NCBI GenBank assembly: GCA_903856805.1
Contig: CAIOCZ010000040.1
Location: 1 to 64,000, forward strand
DNA: 64,000 nucleotides
From: an uncultured cyanobacterium
GTDB taxonomy: Bacteria > Cyanobacteriota > Cyanobacteriia > PCC-6307 > Cyanobiaceae
Reading direction: 5' to 3'
The translations under genes were made by a program, and so were the position numbers. Below are positions 9,437 to 19,037 of this stretch, in pieces (position 1 is the first letter of the stretch; every line of letters begins with the position of its first letter). The notes beneath the pieces were generated by a model. The model saw only the letters and a program-made list of their open reading frames with translations, was not told where the DNA came from and did not search any database.

Positions 9437-10030
9437 ATGTCCGCAGCGGTGTCCTCCCTGCCCTCGGAATCGAAGCAGACGCTGCGCCTGCAGTGGCGTC
9501 GCCGACGTCGCGAGGCCCTCCCGCCCGTGGAGACGTTGCTGCAGCGCCGGGCCCTGGCCCAGGTTCCCCTGCTGTTGGGAGCCCAGGGCTGGTTGGGGAT
9601 CAGCTGGCCCCTGGCTGGCGAAGCCGACCTGCGCTGCCTTGCCGCCGTTCTTCCCGGTCGCCTGGCCCTGCCGGCGATCGTTGACGATCACTTGGTGTAT
9701 CGCCGCTGGAGCCCCACCACCGCCCTGGCCAAGGATGCCTGCGGCATTCCCGCCCCTGTTGAGGACATGGCCCTAGCTGCTGAGGCGATGGCGCTGCTCC
9801 TGGTGCCGGCCCTGGCGATCGATCAGCACGGGATTCGGCTTGGCTCCGGTGGAGGCTGGTACGACCGTCTGCGCGCCGCTCCTGCCTGGCGGGCCGTGCC
9901 GGCCCTGGCGGTGCTGCCGGCCGCCTGCGTGGTGGAGGCGCTGCCGATCGATCCCTGGGATGTGCCCTTCGATGGTTGGCTGGATGAACGGGGCTGCCAC
10001 TGGATCCGCCCTGCGGCGGTCCATCGATGA
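9437..10030 (+). CDS. 5-formyltetrahydrofolate cyclo-ligase
   Basis: LVPALAIDQHGIRLGSGGGWYDRLRA motif, R-rich N-terminus, overall length. Confidence 0.92.
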   Translation: MSAAVSSLPSESKQTLRLQWRRRRREALPPVETLLQRRALAQVPLLLGAQGWLGISWPLAGEADLRCLAAVLPGRLALPAIVDDHLVYRRWSPTTALAKDACGIPAPVEDMALAAEAMALLLVPALAIDQHGIRLGSGGGWYDRLRAAPAWRAVPALAVLPAACVVEALPIDPWDVPFDGWLDERGCHWIRPAAVHR

Positions 10031-10058
10031 GCTCGGCCCACGGAGCCTGGAGACCTTG

Positions 10059-10077
10059 GCCTGCATTTCAGGCTTTT
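10059..10077 (+). terminator. Possible intrinsic terminator after the cyclo-ligase gene
   Basis: GCCTG-cattt-CAGGC followed by TTTT. Confidence 0.4.
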
Positions 10078-10146
10078 AAGGCAGGCGCGGGTGCTGCGCG
10101 TTGAGCCCGGGGATTTGCCAAGATCGCTCAAGAGCGTGTCGTTGCC

Positions 10147-10323
10147 TTGGATCATCTGTCGTCCCACGCCAGTCCCCGCCCCCTCACCGCCGCGGAGCGG
10201 GTGTTGGCCTCGGAGCTGCAGGGTCGCAGCGATGCCAACGATGCCCTGTCCATGATGGTCAGCTCGATGGCGCGCATGGTGCAAGCGGGGAAGGGGAGCC
10301 AGAGTCGCTGGAAAGCCAGCTGA
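10147..10323 (+). CDS. Small hypothetical protein (58 aa), TTG start
   Basis: Frame reads LDHLSSHASPRPLTAAERVLASELQGRSDANDALSMMVSSMARMVQAGKGSQSRWKAS*. Protein-like composition between two genes; absent from the ORF list. Confidence 0.45.
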   Translation: MDHLSSHASPRPLTAAERVLASELQGRSDANDALSMMVSSMARMVQAGKGSQSRWKAS

Positions 10324-10331
10324 GAGCCACC

Positions 10332-10841
10332 ATGACCCGTGTACTGCCTGCTGTTGTGACGGTCCTCGCGGCCAGTGTTGTTGGCGTTGGGGCCCAGCCC
10401 GCCCAAGCCCATGGCATCCAGAGCACCCTGGAACAACTGGGCGCCCTGCGATCGCCCCTTGCTCAGGGGGCCACCTCCAAGGCCCAAATGCAACTGGAAA
10501 CCCGTTTCTCCAGCGGCCTGCCGGCCCAGGATGCTGCGGTGCGGTTGGTTCCCCCCGGCGGCGGAAGGGCCATTGAGCTCGGGCACACCGATGCCTCCGG
10601 CCAGCTCCGCTTTGCGCTGCCGGCACGGGTTGGGGCCGATTGGGAGGTGCAGGTGGATGCCGGCTCCGGCCACCGGGACTACCTCGAACTTCCTGGCGCG
10701 GATCCACGCCATGCCCAGCTGCCCTCCATGCTGCGTCTAGACCACGTCCTGGCCACCCAGGCCCTGGCGCCCCTGGCCCTGGTGGGCCTGATCGGCGGCC
10801 TCGGCAGCTGGCTCAGCAGGCCTCGTCCCCCCCAGCGCTGA
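10332..10841 (+). CDS. Secreted or membrane-anchored hypothetical protein with AHG N-terminus and C-terminal TM
   Basis: Signal peptide MTRVLPAVVTVLAASVVGVGAQPAQA|HGIQ, beta-rich middle, C-terminal hydrophobic helix ALAPLALVGLIGGLGSWLSRPR. Confidence 0.65.
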   Translation: MTRVLPAVVTVLAASVVGVGAQPAQAHGIQSTLEQLGALRSPLAQGATSKAQMQLETRFSSGLPAQDAAVRLVPPGGGRAIELGHTDASGQLRFALPARVGADWEVQVDAGSGHRDYLELPGADPRHAQLPSMLRLDHVLATQALAPLALVGLIGGLGSWLSRPRPPQR

Positions 10842-10861
10842 TCCCCCTCCCCCCTCCTCCC

Positions 10862-11281
10862 ATGGCCACCGGCAGTGCCGCCCTCGACCGCATCGTCGAA
10901 CGCCTGGGCAGCACCTCCGACCCCAAGCGGCGCTACGAATACGTGCTCTGGTTGGCCAAGAAGCTCCCGCCGCTGCCGGAAGACCTGCGCCAGGAGGTGT
11001 TCAAGGTCAGGGGCTGCGTCTCCCAGGTGTATGTGGTGGCTCAGCTGGTGGAGGGCAAGCTGCATTGGCAGGGGGAGTCCGACGCCGCGATCACCAAGGG
11101 CCTGCTTGCCTTACTGATCGAGGGGCTGGAGGGGCTGACCCCAGCTGAAGCGTTGGCGATCGATCCAGCTTTTCTCGCCGCCACCGGCCTGCAGGCCAGC
11201 CTCACCCCCTCGCGGGCCAATGGCTTCCTCAACATCTTTCGCATGATGCAGGCCCAGGCCAAGGGTCTGGCGGCGAACTGA
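10862..11281 (+). CDS. sufE: SufE-family Fe-S cluster assembly protein
   Basis: KRRYEYVLWLAKKLPPLPEDLRQEVFKVRGCVSQVYVVA is the SufE active-Cys region. Confidence 0.93.
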   Translation: MATGSAALDRIVERLGSTSDPKRRYEYVLWLAKKLPPLPEDLRQEVFKVRGCVSQVYVVAQLVEGKLHWQGESDAAITKGLLALLIEGLEGLTPAEALAIDPAFLAATGLQASLTPSRANGFLNIFRMMQAQAKGLAAN

Positions 11282-11347
11282 TCTCAGGACTGCCGCGGTC
11301 GCTGTCCCTTCGATTTCTAGGATCCCGTTTTTGCGGGAGCGTGGGCC

Positions 11348-12655
11348 ATGACCATCGGCATCGGCTTGCTGGGGCTGGGCACGGTGGGAGCCGGCGTCGC
11401 CGCGATCCTGGCCAGCCCTGAGGGGCGCCATCCCCTGGTGGGTCACCTGGCCCTGCGCAGGGTGGCGGTCCGCGACCTAGGCCGGCCGCGGCCGATCGAG
11501 ATCCCCTCCGAGCTGCTCACCACCAGCCCCGAGGCGGTGATCGATGATCCCGCCGTGGAGATCGTGGTGGAGGTGATGGGGGGCCTGGAGCCAGCCCGCT
11601 CCCTGATTCTGCGGGCCATCGCCGCCGGCAAGTCGGTGGTGACCGCCAACAAGGCCGTGATCGCCCGCTACGGCGAGGAGATTGCCGCCGCCGCCGCCGA
11701 GCGCGGCGTTTATGTGTTGATCGAGGCGGCGGTGGGCGGCGGTATCCCGATCATCGAGCCGCTGAAGCAATCCCTGGGCGGTAACCGCATCCAGCGGGTG
11801 AGCGGCATCATCAACGGCACCACCAATTACATCCTCAGCCGCATGGCGGATGAGGGGGCGGCCTACGCCGATGTGCTGGCCGATGCCCAGCGGTTGGGCT
11901 ATGCCGAGGCCGATCCCGCCGCCGATGTGCAGGGCGGCGATGCTGCCGACAAGATCGCCATTCTGGCGGGCCTGGCCTATGGGGGCCCGGTGGAGCGCAG
12001 CGCCATTGCCACCGAAGGCATCGACCGCCTCGACGCCCGCGATGTGGCCTATGCCGCCCAGCTCGGGTTTGTGGTGAAGCTGTTGGCGGTGGCCGAACGG
12101 GTGGACAGCAGCGAGGTCGCCGCGCCATTAGCCCTGGATGTGCGCGTCCATCCCACGTTGCTGCCCCGCCAGCATCCCCTGGCCGGTGTCCATGGGGTCA
12201 ACAACGCCATCCTTGTGGAAGGGGACCCGGTGGGGCGGGTGATGTTCTACGGCCCCGGGGCTGGTGCTGGCCCCACCGCGTCCGCGGTGGTGGCCGACAT
12301 TCTCAACATCGCCGGGATTCGTCAGATGGGCGGTGCGGATGCCGGCCTCGATCCCCTGTTGGCCGCCAGCAGCTGGTGCCGGTGCGTGCTGGTAGATGGC
12401 TCTGCGACCCACCATCGCAATTATGTCCGTTTGCTAACCCGCGATGAGGCGGGAGTGATCGGCAAGATTGGCACCGGTTTCGGCCAAGCCGGCGTCTCCA
12501 TTCAGTCGATCATTCAGTTCGAGGGCCAGGGAGGGGGGGCTGAGATCGTCGTGATCACCCATGAGGTGCAGGAATCCCGCTTCCGCGCTGCCCTGGCCAC
12601 GATCGAGGCCCTCGCCGAAGTGGATGGCGTGGCCGCCTGCCTGCGCACCCTCTGA
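11348..12655 (+). CDS. hom: Homoserine dehydrogenase
   Basis: GLLGLGTVGAGV Rossmann motif, VTANKAVIA, INGTTNYILSRM, C-terminal ACT domain (RDEAGVIGKIGTGFGQAGVSIQSIIQ). Confidence 0.97.
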   Translation: MTIGIGLLGLGTVGAGVAAILASPEGRHPLVGHLALRRVAVRDLGRPRPIEIPSELLTTSPEAVIDDPAVEIVVEVMGGLEPARSLILRAIAAGKSVVTANKAVIARYGEEIAAAAAERGVYVLIEAAVGGGIPIIEPLKQSLGGNRIQRVSGIINGTTNYILSRMADEGAAYADVLADAQRLGYAEADPAADVQGGDAADKIAILAGLAYGGPVERSAIATEGIDRLDARDVAYAAQLGFVVKLLAVAERVDSSEVAAPLALDVRVHPTLLPRQHPLAGVHGVNNAILVEGDPVGRVMFYGPGAGAGPTASAVVADILNIAGIRQMGGADAGLDPLLAASSWCRCVLVDGSATHHRNYVRLLTRDEAGVIGKIGTGFGQAGVSIQSIIQFEGQGGGAEIVVITHEVQESRFRAALATIEALAEVDGVAACLRTL

Positions 12656-12819
12656 GGGCTCACCCAAGGGGGGCCGCATGGTAGGGGCGTCGGTCGCGAT
12701 CCCCTGACCAGGAAGCCGAGCTGTAACAAAGCGAACCCACAATGGAGCGATCCCAAGAAATCCTTAAGATCGTCCCCGTTCGATTGTTTCGGCCTCCCCC
12801 TTCTCCAGCCTCCCTTCCC

Positions 12820-13056
12820 ATGGATTTCCATCAGGGTGACTGCATCCGTCTCGCCGCTCCCCCCAGCGCCGACACCAGCGGGTCCCCCGTCGACAACCAG
12901 CTGTATCAGGTGATCAGCATCGACCCTGACGGCGGCCGTTGCTGGCTGCGCCGCTGGCCGATGGCCCCCAAGGGCTCGCCTGTGTTCGAACTCGACCTGC
13001 AACATCTCCAAGCGTCGACCGCTCCCTCGCGGTTCGGGGCCACCTGGGGTACCTGA
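12820..13056 (+). CDS. Conserved hypothetical protein (cyanobacterial)
   Basis: MDFHQGDCIRLAAPPSADTSGSPVDNQLYQVISIDPDGGRCWLRRWPMAPKGSPVFELDLQHL. Internal start of the 12742 ORF. Confidence 0.6.
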   Translation: MDFHQGDCIRLAAPPSADTSGSPVDNQLYQVISIDPDGGRCWLRRWPMAPKGSPVFELDLQHLQASTAPSRFGATWGT

Positions 13057-13098
13057 GCTTGCCACGGTCTTGAATGGGGTCGCTCCGTTGAGTCGGGC

Positions 13099-14766
13099 TT
13101 GCCTTCCCCCTTGGCCCTGTCGCCCCTGACGCCGCTGACCTTGCCCCTGGCGCGGCTCCCCAGGCTTCGTTCGCGCCTGGTGGGCTTGGCCACGCTCCGC
13201 CGATGGGCCGCTGCGATGGCCTTGATGGCCCTGCCGGCCCTGCTCGCGGGCTGCCAACCGGCCCGGCCCAGCGGTCTGCTGATCATCGCCAGCAGCAGCC
13301 GGATCGATTCCCTCGATCCCACCCAGGCCTCCCGCAGCGGGATCATGCAGACCCTCAGCGCCCTGGGGGATCCCCTCTACGTCATCGCCGCCGACGGCAC
13401 GATCACGCCCCGGTTGGCCACTGCCCTACCCCAGCTCAGCGCTGACGGCCTACGGGCCCGGATTCCCCTGCGTCAGGGGGTCAGCTTCCACGACGGCACC
13501 CGCTTCGATGCCGCCGCCATGGCGTTCTCTCTGCAGCGCTTCATGGCGATCGGCACCCTCAGCTACCAGCTCACAGACCGGGTGCGGGCCGTGCGGGTGA
13601 GCGGGCCCTACGCGATCGAACTGGAGCTGTTGCGGCCCTTCAGTCCCTTGCCCCGGCTTCTCAGTTCCATCTTTCTCACGCCGGTGTCGCCACGGGCCTA
13701 TCGCAACCATGCCCGTAGCCCTCTCAACGATCGCTTTGTGGGCACCGGCCCCTACCAGCTCTCCTTCTTCAGTCGTCAACAGCAGCGGCTCACCCCCTAC
13801 CCCCACTACTGGGGACCCAAGCCCGCCAACAGCGGCCTTGCCCTGGTCAGCCTCAGCAACTCCACGGCCCTCTACGGGGCGCTGCGGAGTGGGGAGGTGG
13901 ACGTCCTGCTCTCGGGCAACCTCGAGATTGACCACCAGCAGGCCCTGCATCGCGAAGCGGAAGCCGGACGGCTGCGCGAGACGGTGGGTCCCGCCCTGGA
14001 GATCAGCCTCCTCTCCCTGCTCACCGATCAGCCCCCCCTACAGAATCCCAGCCTGCGGCGTGCCGTCGCCCTCAGCCTGGATCGCGCCACAATCAGCCAA
14101 CGGGTGAGCCTGGGCCTCCGCCCCCCCCTGCAGGAGCTGGTCCCGCCCTCCCTGCCCGGCTCCGATCCGAAGGCCTGGCCCGCCTACAACCCCACCGAGG
14201 CTCGGCGGCTATTCCGTCAGGCGGGCTATTGCCAGGGCCGTCGCCTTGAGCTGCCCGTCACCTTCCGCTCCGATGTGCCCACCGATCGGCTGTTTGCCCT
14301 CACCTGGCAGAGCCAGGTCCGCCGTGATCTGGCCCCCTGCCTCGCGCTGGCGGTGAGCGGGATGGAATCGACCACCGCCTATTCCCAGCTGGATAAGGGC
14401 AGCCTGACGATGCTCCTCTACGACTGGGCTGGCGACTACCCCGATGCCGAAAACTTCCTGACCCCCCTGCTGGGTTGCTCGGCATCCCGCGGGCAGCGCT
14501 GCCTGAAGGGCAACAGCGTGGCCAGCGGCAGTTTCTGGAGCGAACCGGGCCTGGAGGCGCAGCTGCAGGACAGCTCGATCCAAACCGGCCCCGCCCGCGA
14601 GGCGCTGTTGCGCACGATTCAACGCCGAACCGCCGCCGCCACTCCCTACATCCCCCTCTGGTTGACGCGGCCCGTGGCCTGGAGCCGGCGCCAGGTGAGC
14701 CCAATCCGCTTCGACGGCTCCGGTCGGGTGGTGTTTGGTGAGCTGCATCTGGAGGGTCAGCCATGA
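13099..14766 (+). CDS. ABC transporter substrate-binding protein, peptide/nickel (SBP_bac_5) family
   Basis: ALLAGCQPARPSG lipobox; IPLRQGVSFHDGTRFDAAAMAFSLQR; VGTGPYQL. Confidence 0.92.
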   Translation: MPSPLALSPLTPLTLPLARLPRLRSRLVGLATLRRWAAAMALMALPALLAGCQPARPSGLLIIASSSRIDSLDPTQASRSGIMQTLSALGDPLYVIAADGTITPRLATALPQLSADGLRARIPLRQGVSFHDGTRFDAAAMAFSLQRFMAIGTLSYQLTDRVRAVRVSGPYAIELELLRPFSPLPRLLSSIFLTPVSPRAYRNHARSPLNDRFVGTGPYQLSFFSRQQQRLTPYPHYWGPKPANSGLALVSLSNSTALYGALRSGEVDVLLSGNLEIDHQQALHREAEAGRLRETVGPALEISLLSLLTDQPPLQNPSLRRAVALSLDRATISQRVSLGLRPPLQELVPPSLPGSDPKAWPAYNPTEARRLFRQAGYCQGRRLELPVTFRSDVPTDRLFALTWQSQVRRDLAPCLALAVSGMESTTAYSQLDKGSLTMLLYDWAGDYPDAENFLTPLLGCSASRGQRCLKGNSVASGSFWSEPGLEAQLQDSSIQTGPAREALLRTIQRRTAAATPYIPLWLTRPVAWSRRQVSPIRFDGSGRVVFGELHLEGQP

Positions 14767-15782
14767 GCCGCCGCCGTGAACTGATCCGCTATCTCGGGGC
14801 TCGAATGGCCCTGGTTCCCCTGATGCTCTGGCTGATCGCCAGCCTGGTGTTTCTGTTGTTGCGCGTGGCCCCGGGGGACCCCATCGACGCCCTGCTGGGC
14901 CCCCGGGCGCCGGAAGCGGCCCGCATCGCTCTGCGCCATCAGCTTGGCCTGGATCGCCCCCTGATCAATCAGTACGGCAGCTTCCTGGGGGATCTGGTCC
15001 AGGGCAACCTGGGCATCTCCCAACACAGCCAGGAACCGGTGCGCGCGATCATCGGCGCCAGCCTGCCCGCCAGTGTGGAGCTGGGGATGGTGGCCCTGCT
15101 GCTGGCCGCCGTGCTTGGCCTGGCCGTGGGCCTGAGCGGCATTGCCCGCCCGGAGGGGCGCCTCGACCTGGCGGGTCGCCTGTTCGGCATCAGCACCTAT
15201 GCCCTGCCTCCGTTCTGGGCGGCGATGGTGGTGCAGCTGGTGTTCGCCGTGGGGTTGGGTTGGCTGCCGGTGGGCGGCCGCTTTCCCCCCACCCTGCTGG
15301 AACCGCAGGGCAGTGGCTTCTTCTTGTTCGATAGCCTCCGGGCCGGCAACTGGGCCCAGCTCCAGGGCACCCTGCGCCACCTGGTCCTGCCGGCCTCCAC
15401 CCTGGCCCTGTTGTTGAGCGGCATCTTCACCAATGCCCTGCGGCTGAACCTGCGCCGCGCCCTCGATTCCGACTACGTCGAGGCGGCCCGCAGCCGCGGG
15501 CTGAGCGAACGGCGGGTGGTGCTGCGCCACGCGTTGCCCAATGCCCTGTTGCCGGTGCTCACGATTACGGGCATCACCGTGGCCTCCCTGATTGGGGGCG
15601 CCCTGCTGATCGAAGTCACCTATTCCTGGCCGGGGATCGCCGCCCGACTGCAGGAGGCGATTGCGCAGCGTGACTATCCCCTCGTGCAGGGCATTGTGGT
15701 GGTGGTGGCGGCCTTGGTGGTGCTGGTGACGGTGGCCGTGGACCTGCTCGTGGCCCTACTCGACCCCCGCATTCGTTTCTGA
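14763..15782 (+). CDS. ABC transporter permease, DppB-like
   Basis: LRVAPGDPIDALLGPRAP, DYVEAARSRGLSERRVVLRHALPNALLPVLT. ATGA overlap with the substrate-binding protein gene. Confidence 0.93.
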   Translation: MSRRRELIRYLGARMALVPLMLWLIASLVFLLLRVAPGDPIDALLGPRAPEAARIALRHQLGLDRPLINQYGSFLGDLVQGNLGISQHSQEPVRAIIGASLPASVELGMVALLLAAVLGLAVGLSGIARPEGRLDLAGRLFGISTYALPPFWAAMVVQLVFAVGLGWLPVGGRFPPTLLEPQGSGFFLFDSLRAGNWAQLQGTLRHLVLPASTLALLLSGIFTNALRLNLRRALDSDYVEAARSRGLSERRVVLRHALPNALLPVLTITGITVASLIGGALLIEVTYSWPGIAARLQEAIAQRDYPLVQGIVVVVAALVVLVTVAVDLLVALLDPRIRF

Positions 15783-15801
15783 GCCCGTCCGGGCGCGACG
15801 T

Positions 15802-17472
15802 TCAGCGCTCCCCCAGGTGGCGCCAACGGCGCACTGAGGGGGGATCCAGCACGTAGGCCGTCACCCCCTGCTGCAGGCGTCGCTGGGCGGGCAGCAGCAG
15901 CAGCGGCGGATTCAGCCCCTGCATGAATTCCACCGTGAGGCGCAGCAGCATCCCCTGCACGGCGGTCGGATCCACCCCCACTAAGGCATCGCCCAGTTGG
16001 AAGAGGGCCTCCTCCTGCATCGACATCTGCACGGGGGAGAAATGGCTCCCCCCATCCACCAGCACCAAACGGCTGCGGCGATCATGGACGCCCCGGAACA
16101 GTTGCCATTGCTCCGCGAGTGGCGGCGTGATCAGATCAAGGCTGCCGCCCACCATCAGCAAGGGCACCGGCAGGGCCGCCAGCCCCCGCTCGGGCCAGAG
16201 CAGGCTGCCGAAGCTGTTGAACAACACAATCCCCCGCAGATCCGCGAGCGGCGGCTCGGCGGGGGGCGCACCGACGTTGAGCAGCTGGCACTGCAGCAAT
16301 TGGGAAGGATTGGCAATGGGCAGGGGCCGGAGGGCCTGGCGACAGCGCCGCTCCAAGCCCGGCTCCGTTTGCAGCCCGGCGAGGAGCAGGGCTGTTAGTC
16401 CGCCGAGGGAATGGCCCACCACCACCACGCCCTTTCCGTCCAGCCCCAGCTCTCCGCGCCGCTGGGCCGTCAACACGGCCCGAAGATCGGCCAGTCGATC
16501 GCCGAGGGTCTCGATCCCAGGCGGTGGCCGCTCTCCGCCGAAGGAGGCCCGTAGGGCCAGGGCGTCACTGCCCGGATGCTGGACCACGACCACGGGCCAG
16601 CCCCGCTCCGCCAGGGCGGCGGCCAACCAGCGCAGTTGATCGGCAGTCCCGCCCAGTCCCGGCGTGATCAACACCCAAGGCCCGGCTGCCGCCTTGGGCC
16701 CGACCGGCCAGATCTCCAGGGGCAGGGGATCCGGCCGATGGGCCACCCGCAGCGGCAGGGTGCGGGGCGGTCGCAGCGCTGGAGGCACCTTCGAACGGCC
16801 CGGGGGCTTCCCCGTGGTGGTTCCGGACGCCCCAAGGCCCATGAAGGAGCGGGCCTGATGGCGGGGCAGGGGCAGCTGCTGAAGCTGTTGCAACGCCAGC
16901 TGCTGGCGGTTCAGCTGCAGGCGCCATTGCTGGGCGAGGTTGAGTAAATCGTCGAGCTGGAGGCTGAGGCTGGGCTCGGGAAGGGCGCGCAGAAGTGCGA
17001 TCGCCGTAACCGGCTTGCCTTCGGCCAGCAATTGGCGAAGGGTGGGCTGCAACAACGGGGTGGTGCTGCGGCCGTCGGCGCTGGTAAGCAGGCCGCCCAG
17101 TTCGGCCAACAATTGGTTCCCGGTCCAGGTGTCGAGGAGCTGGCGGCCGAAGCTGCGATCGCGCAGCAGGGGCGCCCGCAACAAGGCCCGCAGATGGCGT
17201 CGGCTGTCGGCATCCAAGAGCCCGAGCCAGACCGCCAGATCGGCCCCGCGCTCGCCAGCGGGTAACTGGCCATTCACACTCCAACGTTCCAGCTCGTTGA
17301 GATTGAGGGGAATCTGCAGCCCTTCCAGGCGCAGCTCCAGCTGCTCCGCCGCCGCCGCTGGCCGCCCCCCCCCGGCGCCAAGCCCCCCCGCGCCCAGCGC
17401 CATCAGCAGACTGAGCAGCACACTCCCGACTTTGTGAACGCGCTTTGGAACAGGCACAGGGAGAACCCCCAC
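15802..17472 (-). CDS. Alpha/beta hydrolase with cyanobacterial DUF1400-like N-terminus
   Basis: VVVVGHSLGGLTALLLAG nucleophile elbow; LVDGGSHFSP. A GTG at 17439 is an alternative start that avoids overlap with the divergent gene. Confidence 0.82.
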   Translation of the reverse strand: MGVLPVPVPKRVHKVGSVLLSLLMALGAGGLGAGGGRPAAAAEQLELRLEGLQIPLNLNELERWSVNGQLPAGERGADLAVWLGLLDADSRRHLRALLRAPLLRDRSFGRQLLDTWTGNQLLAELGGLLTSADGRSTTPLLQPTLRQLLAEGKPVTAIALLRALPEPSLSLQLDDLLNLAQQWRLQLNRQQLALQQLQQLPLPRHQARSFMGLGASGTTTGKPPGRSKVPPALRPPRTLPLRVAHRPDPLPLEIWPVGPKAAAGPWVLITPGLGGTADQLRWLAAALAERGWPVVVVQHPGSDALALRASFGGERPPPGIETLGDRLADLRAVLTAQRRGELGLDGKGVVVVGHSLGGLTALLLAGLQTEPGLERRCRQALRPLPIANPSQLLQCQLLNVGAPPAEPPLADLRGIVLFNSFGSLLWPERGLAALPVPLLMVGGSLDLITPPLAEQWQLFRGVHDRRSRLVLVDGGSHFSPVQMSMQEEALFQLGDALVGVDPTAVQGMLLRLTVEFMQGLNPPLLLLPAQRRLQQGVTAYVLDPPSVRRWRHLGER

Positions 17473-18731
17473 AACGGCCCTGGTGGTTCCAGTTTCCCGT
17501 GCCGCTGCGCGAACTGACCGTGATCCGTCTGGTCGCCGCCGTTGGCGCCGGCGGTGTGCTGTATCTCACCCCGATCGTGTTTCACGATCAGGCCTTCAGT
17601 GCTGGCCTCGTCACCCGAGGGCTGGCCCTGGCGGCCTTGGCCGGAACCGTTGGTCGCCTGGGAAGCGGCCTGCTGCTCGATCGCGGCCTGTCCTGCTCCT
17701 GGCCGGTGGGGCTGGCGGTGGTGGCGGCCCTGGCGGGGGATGGGGCCCTGCTGCGGGCCCACGACCTCCCCGGCTATCTGGCCGGTCAGGTGCTGCTGGG
17801 GATCTCGATGGGGCTGTACTGGCCAGCGATCGAGCTGGCGGTGCCCCTGAGCTGCCCACCGGTCCGTTCCGCGCGGGGCTTTGCCCTGGTGCGCAGTGCC
17901 GATGCGATCGGGATCGCCAGCGGCGCGTTGCTGGGCGCGGCCCTGGCCACCCAGGGCAGGCTGCGGGGCATCTATCTGGTGGATATGACCTGTCTGGTGG
18001 CCATGGCGGTGCTGCTGTGGCGCCGCCCCCTGCCCCAGGCCCTGGCCCGCCGCCGTCAGGAGGCCCAGCAGCCCTGGCGGCAGTGGCTGCCGCCGTTGTT
18101 GCCGATGCTGGGGATCACCACCCTGGCCACCGCCATGCCGGCCCTGATGCAGAGCGCCTTGCCCCTGGATCTGGTACGGGGCGGGCTGCGTCGACCGGCC
18201 CTGCCCGCCAACCTGGGGGCGCTGACGATTGGTGTGCAGTTGGGCCTGCTGGTGCTGATCCAGTGGCCGGTGGGGCGAGCCCTAGCCCGACGTCCCGTGG
18301 GGACGGGTCTGAGGCTGAGCCTGATCAGTTTCGCGATCGGCAATCTGCTGCTCGTGGTCTCGGCCCTCGTGCCCCAGGGGCTGGTGGTCCTGCTCCTGGC
18401 CCAGGTCCCCCTGGCCCTGGGGGAAGCGGCCTTCCTGCCCACGGCCACGGAAGCCGTGGTGGAGTTGACCCCGCCCGAGCACCAGGGGATGGCCATGGCC
18501 CTGTTCTCCCAATGCTTTGCCTTGAGCGCCCTGATGGCCCCTCTGTTGGCTGGGTGGCTCCTGGATGCCCAGGGCCATGGCGCCGGTCTCTGGATGGTGA
18601 TGGCCGTGGTCTGTCTGCTGGGCTTCCCCTTGGTGCGCAATCTGGAGCGGTCCCGGCGCGAGACCCTGGGCCCGGGACTCAGCGGGGCCGATCCCTCGGG
18701 CGGCCAGCAGCTCCTGGCGAGCAGGGACTAA
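17445..18731 (+). CDS. MFS transporter
   Basis: About 12 hydrophobic segments; AGTVGRLGSGLLLDRG loop motif; ALGEAAFLPTATEAVVELTPPEHQGMAMALFSQ. Confidence 0.88.
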   Translation: MEQAQGEPPQRPWWFQFPVPLRELTVIRLVAAVGAGGVLYLTPIVFHDQAFSAGLVTRGLALAALAGTVGRLGSGLLLDRGLSCSWPVGLAVVAALAGDGALLRAHDLPGYLAGQVLLGISMGLYWPAIELAVPLSCPPVRSARGFALVRSADAIGIASGALLGAALATQGRLRGIYLVDMTCLVAMAVLLWRRPLPQALARRRQEAQQPWRQWLPPLLPMLGITTLATAMPALMQSALPLDLVRGGLRRPALPANLGALTIGVQLGLLVLIQWPVGRALARRPVGTGLRLSLISFAIGNLLLVVSALVPQGLVVLLLAQVPLALGEAAFLPTATEAVVELTPPEHQGMAMALFSQCFALSALMAPLLAGWLLDAQGHGAGLWMVMAVVCLLGFPLVRNLERSRRETLGPGLSGADPSGGQQLLASRD

Positions 18732-18760
18732 GGCGGTGGCCAGGCTTGGCGGGGCCCTGC

Positions 18761-18973
18761 CTAGGTGGCAGGACCATTTGGGGCGCCCTTCACCACCCAG
18801 GCCTCCTGGGGCAGGGGCTCAGTGCCGTACTCCCAGTCGTCGTAATCAGGATCGTTACGGATTTCCTGATGCACCCGCTTCTGACTTTCGAAGTCGTGGG
18901 GATGGTCGGCGGCGGGAACCGTAGCGGTGGACGCGGCGGGATCGATCGCCGGGTGGTCGGAACTTTGGCTCAT
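18761..18973 (-). CDS. Conserved hypothetical protein (70 aa)
   Basis: MSQSSDHPAIDPAAS...DFESQKRVHQEIRNDPDYDDWEYGTEPLPQEAWVV. Confidence 0.6.
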   Translation of the reverse strand: MSQSSDHPAIDPAASTATVPAADHPHDFESQKRVHQEIRNDPDYDDWEYGTEPLPQEAWVVKGAPNGPAT

Positions 18974-19037
18974 GGCCTGCCAGCGGGTCTCAAGCCATTC
19001 TGGCCGATGGGGGCCGCAGGGCCTGGTCCTGGTTCTG

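Noticed and set aside
11318-11340. CCCG-TTTTTG-CGGG hairpin between sufE and hom as a terminator
   Set aside because: Stem is only 4-5 bp and the T-run is in the loop rather than downstream.
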